From positions 1-23,102 of IMG/VR virus record IMGVR_UViG_3300047444_001104: 23,102 bases of DNA. One strand, given 5' to 3'. A model generated the notes under the pieces. That model was not told the DNA's origin, did no database searches, and saw nothing but the letters and a program-made list of their open reading frames with translations. This document shows, piece after piece, positions 20,159 through 23,102 of this stretch; positions within the stretch are counted from its first letter, which is position 1; every line of letters starts with the position of its first letter. The translations under genes were made by a program, and so were the position numbers. The DNA is from a virus.

Positions 20159-20256
20159 GTCCGCCCTCCCATCCGCACCAGCACTGCAAGAGCGACGCAG
20201 GTACCGACGAAGCCGACACCGAGCCCGGCGAGAAACACCCACGCAAGCGTCAGCAC
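20155..20256 (-). CDS. 33-residue single-span membrane peptide
   Basis: GTG 20256 has GAGG six nt upstream. The peptide reads VLTLAWVFLAGLGVGFVGTC then VALAVLVRMGGRT: one hydrophobic helix with a basic C-terminal end. The stop overlaps the xis-like gene start (GTGA), so it is translationally coupled. It lies in the stretch downstream of the GTGACAC palindrome. Function unknown; holin-like or regulatory membrane peptides of this size exist in phages. Confidence 0.6.
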   Translation of the reverse strand: MLTLAWVFLAGLGVGFVGTCVALAVLVRMGGRT

Positions 20257-20294
20257 GGGGCACCTCGCGTAACCAAACGCGGGCACAGCACGGC

Positions 20295-20311
20295 GTGACA
20301 CGACGTGTCAC
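20295..20311. promoter_or_regulatory. Perfect inverted repeat GTGACAC-GAC-GTGTCAC, operator candidate
   Basis: 7-bp arms around a 3-bp centre, inside the 82-bp gap between the leftward genes at 20339 and 20256. A TTGACC (-35-like, minus strand, 20321-20316) lies directly upstream, so the palindrome would fall in the spacer of a leftward promoter; however, I see no good -10. A run of seven T residues (minus strand) lies just before it and may end the upstream transcript. Confidence 0.6.
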
Positions 20312-20338
20312 ATAGGGTCAAAAAAAGGAGTGCGGCGG

Positions 20339-20524
20339 TCATCGCTCGCCCCGCTGGGACTTGAGCGCGCCGTCACGAATCGCCTGAAGCCGTCGCTCGG
20401 CCCGACGTTGCAGAACTTCGTCCCACGTCGTGTACGGGAAGTCGCACGGCCCGCGATGCTCAAGACGCCGAAGGCAGCGACAACCACCCGCGTCGAAGCG
20501 CGGGCACCGCTCGGAGTCCATCAT
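20339..20524 (-). CDS. Small Cys/His protein (zinc-knuckle-like), 61 aa
   Basis: ATG 20524 overlaps the previous stop as ATGA; a second ATG follows at once (MMDSER). The motif CPRFDAGGCRCLRRLEHRGP followed by C gives C-x7-C-x-C-x6-H-x3-C, a compact metal-binding pattern seen in many small phage proteins. The remainder is helical and charged (TTWDEVLQRRAERRLQAIRD). Function unknown. A T-rich tract follows the stop on the minus strand. Confidence 0.65.
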   Translation of the reverse strand: MMDSERCPRFDAGGCRCLRRLEHRGPCDFPYTTWDEVLQRRAERRLQAIRDGALKSQRGER

Positions 20525-20751
20525 GAGCCACTCCGTGGAAAGCGCCTCAGCGCTTCTTCTTGCGCCGTCGAGTCGACACCACCGGCTGGCAGTGCGCCCG
20601 CCAGGGCCACGCAATTCCCATGGCCACCTGCTGGTCCCAAACCATGGCCACCATAATTTGGGTTGCTACCAAGTATCCATCCGCCGCCCGAGGACCCATC
20701 TTGGTGCTCTTTTTCATTGTGCGTTACCGAGTCGTAACCTGTCGATTGCAT
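20521..20751 (-). CDS. Gly-rich small protein, 76 aa (uncertain)
   Basis: The ORF starts at ATG 20751 and its stop overlaps the next start as ATGA. It is Gly/His/Pro rich (NPNYGGHGLGPAGGHGNC), with an acidic-basic end (AQEEALRRFPRSGS). Codon third positions are much less GC-rich than in neighbouring genes and the SD is weak, so it may be recently acquired or not a gene. The tight coupling is the main support. No family was recognised. Confidence 0.45.
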   Translation of the reverse strand: MQSTGYDSVTHNEKEHQDGSSGGGWILGSNPNYGGHGLGPAGGHGNCVALAGALPAGGVDSTAQEEALRRFPRSGS

Positions 20752-20809
20752 ACACGTCCAGAATTCACCGGTTTCGGCGACTTAAGACGAAGTTGAAGGA
20801 AACCCCTCC

Positions 20810-21220
20810 CTACTTCCGCTTGCGCTGATCGTCCGTGATGCCCGAGGCCACGCGCTCCGCGTACTGACGCTCCGCCAACTCGTCGCCCCTTGGAGGGAGC
20901 GGGCCAAACCTGGCGATGAATGCGACGCGGAAGTTCTGCGCAACCATGAGCCAGAGCCGATTGGCGCTCATGCCTCGCCTGTACTTCAGGAAGTCCTTAA
21001 GGGCCCTCGCCTGAAGTTCGGCGATTCTCTCCATTGCCTCCTTGAGTGGGATGGGACCACGCAGCCGAATGTCGTCCGGCGCGGTCTTCTCCTCTTCCGC
21101 CTCAAGCTCTCGCTGCAGGTCGAGCATTTCAGCAGGGTAGCTGGGGAGTAGATGGCCGCGCACGTCCATACCATCTTGTGTACCTCTAAATCGGTACCTT
21201 TTCAAGTGCTCCCTTGACAC
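20810..21220 (-). CDS. Charged helical protein of unknown function, up to 136 aa
   Basis: First gene of the leftward control-type operon. Two starts are possible: GTG 21220, which would place coding sequence across GGTACC at 21193-21198, or ATG 21169 (MDVRGHLLPSYPAEM, 119 aa), which leaves the operator region free. I prefer the second. The chain has an acidic coiled section (DLQRELEAEEEKTAPDD), helices (PLKEAMERIAELQARALKDF), a hydrophobic patch (ANRLWLMVAQNFRVAFIARF) and a basic tail (DDQRKRK). No clear HTH. Divergent from the rightward early operon, so it may be a regulator, but this is only positional. Confidence 0.65.
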   Translation of the reverse strand: MSREHLKRYRFRGTQDGMDVRGHLLPSYPAEMLDLQRELEAEEEKTAPDDIRLRGPIPLKEAMERIAELQARALKDFLKYRRGMSANRLWLMVAQNFRVAFIARFGPLPPRGDELAERQYAERVASGITDDQRKRK

Positions 21221-21239
21221 GGACCATAAATGGTACCAT
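21193..21239. promoter_or_regulatory. Pair of GGTACC-centred operator candidates between divergent operons
   Basis: ATGGTACCAT (21230-21239) is a perfect 10-bp palindrome; a second GGTACC core lies at 21193-21198 (TCGGTACCTT). The cores are 39 bp apart. The right one overlaps the spacer and first bases of the rightward -10; the left one sits upstream of the leftward gene's likely ATG. This is the expected arrangement for a phage repressor region. Confidence 0.5.
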
Positions 21240-21242
21240 ATT
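21214..21242 (+). promoter_or_regulatory. Sigma-70-like rightward promoter candidate
   Basis: TTGACA at 21214-21219 (perfect -35) is followed after 17 bp by CATATT (21237-21242, four of six matches). It would drive the operon starting at ATG 21347, with a leader of roughly 95 nt. This stretch is clearly AT-richer than the surrounding genes. Confidence 0.6.
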
Positions 21243-21346
21243 ACGAGTCAGCAACACGGCGGAGGCGGCAGGGCCGGTTCAGGGCGGGTCTAGCGGTGCG
21301 CAGTCGGAGGCACCCCGTCGAAACACGCAGCACAGCGGAGGCAGAC

Positions 21347-21562
21347 ATGGCGACGAGACTTCCTAAGGGCTTCAGAGAGGGACACAGCGGCGACTTGGCG
21401 TGTCCGCACCGAGACGTGTCGTGCTGCGCAGTTTGCGCCGCCGCACATCCGGAAATTGTAGAGGTCTACGGCCAGCACTTCTGGGTGCCGAGCGCCGCCG
21501 AGCGGACATCCATTGCCGTCGACATGGCCACGGCAAAGGTTCTCGCAGGGGGCGCGCGATGA
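21347..21562 (+). CDS. Small Cys/His-rich protein, first gene of rightward operon, 71 aa
   Basis: ATG 21347 has GGAGG five nt upstream, which decides against a longer frame starting in the operator at 21230. Sequence: MATRLPKGFREGHSGDLACP, then HRDVSCCAVCAAAHPEIVEV with Cys and His residues in a possible metal cluster (C-P-H, CCAVC, H), then YGQHFWVPSAAERTSIAVDM. No family was recognised. Coupled by ATGA to the next gene. Confidence 0.75.
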   Translation: MATRLPKGFREGHSGDLACPHRDVSCCAVCAAAHPEIVEVYGQHFWVPSAAERTSIAVDMATAKVLAGGAR

Positions 21563-21909
21563 CCTACGGCTCTTTCGACTCCGTCCCCGGTGGCCACAAC
21601 CCCGAGCGCGAGCCCGACGACGTGAATGCCGAGCGACGCCGCGACGACGCCCGCGACGTGGTGCGCGCCGCCCGTCGCACGGGGTGGTTCCCCGACCTCG
21701 GCACTGAAGACCTGCCCGGCGACGCGGAGGCCCTGGACGGCGAGTTGATGCGCGACATCGCCCACAAGCTCAACGCGCACGCCTTCGGGGAGCAGGGTCG
21801 GATTTGGCAGTCCCGGCCGGCAGCGCTGCTTCGGGCGTGGGACGCGCTGCTGGTGCTCGATGCCGAAGCGCGGGTGGCTAACGAGGAGGGCGCGCGATGC
21901 CAGTTCTGA
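21559..21909 (+). CDS. Acidic protein of unknown function, 116 aa
   Basis: ATG 21559 overlaps the previous stop as ATGA. N-terminus MTYGSFDSVPGGHNPEREPD, a charged Arg/Asp-rich section (DVNAERRRDDARDVVRAARR) and a helical C-terminus (GELMRDIAHKLNAHAFGEQG, PAALLRAWDALLVLDAEARV). Overlaps the next gene by 13 bp. No motif that I can name; position suggests an early accessory protein. Confidence 0.75.
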   Translation: MTYGSFDSVPGGHNPEREPDDVNAERRRDDARDVVRAARRTGWFPDLGTEDLPGDAEALDGELMRDIAHKLNAHAFGEQGRIWQSRPAALLRAWDALLVLDAEARVANEEGARCQF

Positions 21910-22109
21910 GCCCCCTCTGTCCCTGCTGTGGTGACGACACCGAGACCCTCCACGACGACGGTGAACCGGGCATCTGTGACGACTGCCGAGCCTACCCGTG
22001 CGACGAGCACGACGAAGGCAAGCTGTGCCCGCGCACCGGCCGCAAGCACCCGTGCGTTGTGCGCGTCGACCCGCCCTACACGTGGGCCGAGAAGCGGGGC
22101 GAGCGATGA
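21897..22109 (+). CDS. Zinc-binding small protein, 70 aa
   Basis: MPVLSPLCPCCGDDTETLHD has C-x-C-C; GICDDCRAYPCDEHDEGKLC and CPRTGRKHPC-type residues follow, giving a Cys/His-rich chain consistent with two zinc sites. It is one of several short Cys-rich proteins in this phage. It starts inside the 3' end of the previous gene and is coupled by ATGA to the next. Function unknown. Confidence 0.7.
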   Translation: MPVLSPLCPCCGDDTETLHDDGEPGICDDCRAYPCDEHDEGKLCPRTGRKHPCVVRVDPPYTWAEKRGER

Positions 22110-22189
22110 ACCTCTACCCCGTCAGCCTCCGCGCCCTCGCGTGGATGCTCGTGCAGATGGTGGTTTGGAAGCTCCGAGGTGGCAAGTGA
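22106..22189 (+). CDS. 27-residue amphipathic/membrane peptide
   Basis: ATG 22106 overlaps the previous stop (ATGA), and its stop overlaps the next start (GTGA at 22186). The peptide MNLYPVSLRALAWMLVQMVV followed by WKLRGGK is a short hydrophobic helix with a basic end. Double coupling supports translation. Function unknown. Confidence 0.5.
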   Translation: MNLYPVSLRALAWMLVQMVVWKLRGGK

Positions 22190-22383
22190 GCGCCGCGGAG
22201 GATGTGAAGGACATCGAGCAGTGGTGTCGCATCGCGCTCGAAGAGCCGCTGTCGCTCGTACAGAAGTGCGCGCTCAATAACCTCATGGCGATGGCGCTCA
22301 AGCGCTGCCTCGAGGTGGAGGCGATGAAGGAGCAGCTCAGGACGCGGCGAGGGCTCACGCTGGTCGCTGGAGGGACGCCGTAA
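22186..22383 (+). CDS. Small helical protein of unknown function, 65 aa
   Basis: The GTG 22186 start overlaps the previous stop. A longer frame from 21928 is a shadow of the genes before it. The chain is helical: AEDVKDIEQWCRIALEEPLS, then LVQKCALNNLMAMALKRCLE, ending in a basic segment (RTRRGLTLVAGGTP). TAA stop is directly followed by the next ATG. Confidence 0.65.
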   Translation: MSAAEDVKDIEQWCRIALEEPLSLVQKCALNNLMAMALKRCLEVEAMKEQLRTRRGLTLVAGGTP

Positions 22384-22608
22384 ATGGGACCCTCACTCCG
22401 AACGTGGGAACTTGCCGCGTGGTGTCGCTCGCGCCGCATTGACGCCGCAGACGAGACGATGCTCCGCGTTGTCTTTGAGGAGCGCGACAACCTGCGCCAC
22501 GCGCTCGAAGACCTGCTCACCGATGTTGATGCGGCAGCGGTCTGGACTGGCGCCCGGCCGGAGTCGGCTCGCACCGCACAAACGCGCCTCGAGGAGACCG
22601 CGCCATGA
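22384..22608 (+). CDS. Small helical protein of unknown function, 74 aa
   Basis: ATG 22384 abuts the previous TAA; GGAGGG lies nine nt upstream. MGPSLRTWELAAWCRSRRID is followed by a charged helix (ETMLRVVFEERDNLRHALED) and an Ala/Thr-rich tail. No motif was recognised. Coupled by ATGA to the next gene. Confidence 0.7.
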   Translation: MGPSLRTWELAAWCRSRRIDAADETMLRVVFEERDNLRHALEDLLTDVDAAAVWTGARPESARTAQTRLEETAP

Positions 22609-22832
22609 GCGAGCGCCACCACGGCAACGGGCTCCGCGCCCACAATGCCCGCTACAACATCGACAGCGAGGGACGAAGACGGCTGCGCGCTGCGTTCGCA
22701 ACGCTCGTCGACCTCGGGCCGTCCATCGACAAGGCGCTGGCTGATTCCACTCTCGTCGGCGGCGAACTGCGCCGCGTGCAGCACGCGCTGCGGCTGCTGG
22801 TCGACGGGCCGAACGGGGAGTTTTTCTCATGA
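22605..22832 (+). CDS. Small protein of unknown function, 75 aa
   Basis: ATG 22605 is in an ATGA overlap. MSERHHGNGLRAHNARYNID has several His residues, then a helical section (EGRRRLRAAFATLVDLGPSI, GELRRVQHALRLLVDGPNGE). No named family. The C-terminal half resembles the next protein in general style (helical, Arg-rich), though not enough to call a duplication. Confidence 0.7.
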   Translation: MSERHHGNGLRAHNARYNIDSEGRRRLRAAFATLVDLGPSIDKALADSTLVGGELRRVQHALRLLVDGPNGEFFS

Positions 22833-23014
22833 CGCCCGAGCCCGACCGCCGCCGCCCACAGCGCGCACTTGAGATTCTCCGCGAACTCGTGCGGCTCAAG
22901 CCGCTCGTCGACGAGGTGGCCACCGCCAGCGACTACGAGCAGTGGCGCGCGGCGTGGCGTGATGCGCGGCGACTGCTGGCGGAAGAGGTGCCAGCCACCG
23001 AGGTGCGACCGTGA
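22829..23014 (+). CDS. Small Arg-rich helical protein, 61 aa
   Basis: ATG 22829 is in an ATGA overlap. MTPEPDRRRPQRALEILREL, then VRLKPLVDEVATASDYEQWR with AAWRDARRLLAEE, is predicted fully helical. Function unknown. Coupled by GTGA to the following gene. Confidence 0.7.
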   Translation: MTPEPDRRRPQRALEILRELVRLKPLVDEVATASDYEQWRAAWRDARRLLAEEVPATEVRP

Positions 23015-23102
23015 AGCTCTCCGACGGCATCTACGACCGGCGCCAGGTCCCCCGCGACGAGTACGACCGGATCGCCCGGCTGAACTGGTCCCACACGAAG
23101 CA
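23011..23102 (+). CDS. Start of a gene, possibly a PD-(D/E)XK exonuclease (cut by window edge)
   Basis: GTG 23011 overlaps the previous stop. Only about 30 residues are visible: VKLSDGIYDRRQVPRDEYDR followed by IARLNWSHTK. The '...DEYDRI..LNWS..K' opening is reminiscent of RecE/Cas4-like phage exonucleases that begin with a 'Y..I..LNWSTLK' segment, but there is no catalytic region in view. The call is a suggestion only. Confidence 0.45.
   Translation, partial: MKLSDGIYDRRQVPRDEYDRIARLNWSHTK

Overview
The window reads as most of a temperate, long-tailed (siphovirus-like) bacteriophage genome from a GC-rich bacterium. It is compact, with almost every gene joined to the next by ATGA, GTGA or TGATG overlaps. 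GTG starts are frequent, and one TTG start is likely. The host is inferred only from base composition and gene style; a myxobacterium-like (Myxococcota) host would fit. There are no host housekeeping genes. The attachment site next to the integrase carries only the 3' part of a selenocysteine tRNA (selC) and is flanked by phage genes on both sides. This is the expected form of an intact attP, so the sequence probably comes from the circular or virion form rather than an integrated prophage.

Layout. (1) Positions 18039 down to 2136, all leftward: a short basic ORF, a zinc-ribbon protein, an HU/IHF-like protein, a replication initiator with internal tandem repeats, a DnaC/IstB-like helicase loader, a DUF3310 protein, a VRR-NUC nuclease, a small unknown protein, an HTH protein, small and large terminase, a tiny membrane peptide, a Mu gpG-like tail-completion protein, a neck/tail-terminator candidate, a 34-residue peptide, tail tube, a small unknown protein, the G/GT tail chaperones with a -1 frameshift site, tape measure, a discoidin-like tail protein, a large tail hub/tip candidate and two tail appendage proteins. 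(2) Positions 1517-2151, rightward: an isolated pair encoding a small membrane protein and a putative lipoprotein. (3) Positions 1473-1, leftward: a portal protein running off the left edge, so capsid genes are expected further left. (4) Positions 18054-19115, rightward: a divergent tyrosine integrase. (5) Positions 21220-19129, leftward: a control-type operon of small proteins, including an excisionase-like HTH protein and several Cys-rich proteins. (6) Positions 21347-23102, rightward: an early-type operon of small unknown proteins, ending in what may be the start of a nuclease gene.

How it fits together. The intergenic region 21221-21346 holds a plausible promoter overlapped by GGTACC palindromes between divergent operons and is the best candidate for an immunity/early control region. 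Integrase, attP and the xis-like protein would form the integration module. Replication, packaging and tail genes share one continuous leftward unit without a visible internal promoter gap. The most unusual points are: the selC-derived attP lies inside the 5' end of an ORF that heads this unit, so integration would cut it and place the unit behind the host selC gene; the integrase lacks two of the usual catalytic residues; the portal gene is separated from the terminase by the whole tail module, whose ends carry the same 19-bp direct repeat; and two tandem-repeat arrays in the replication gene look like an origin.

No endolysin, capsid gene, CI-type repressor, CRISPR array or complete tRNA was recognised. 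There is no gene-free stretch above 300 bases.
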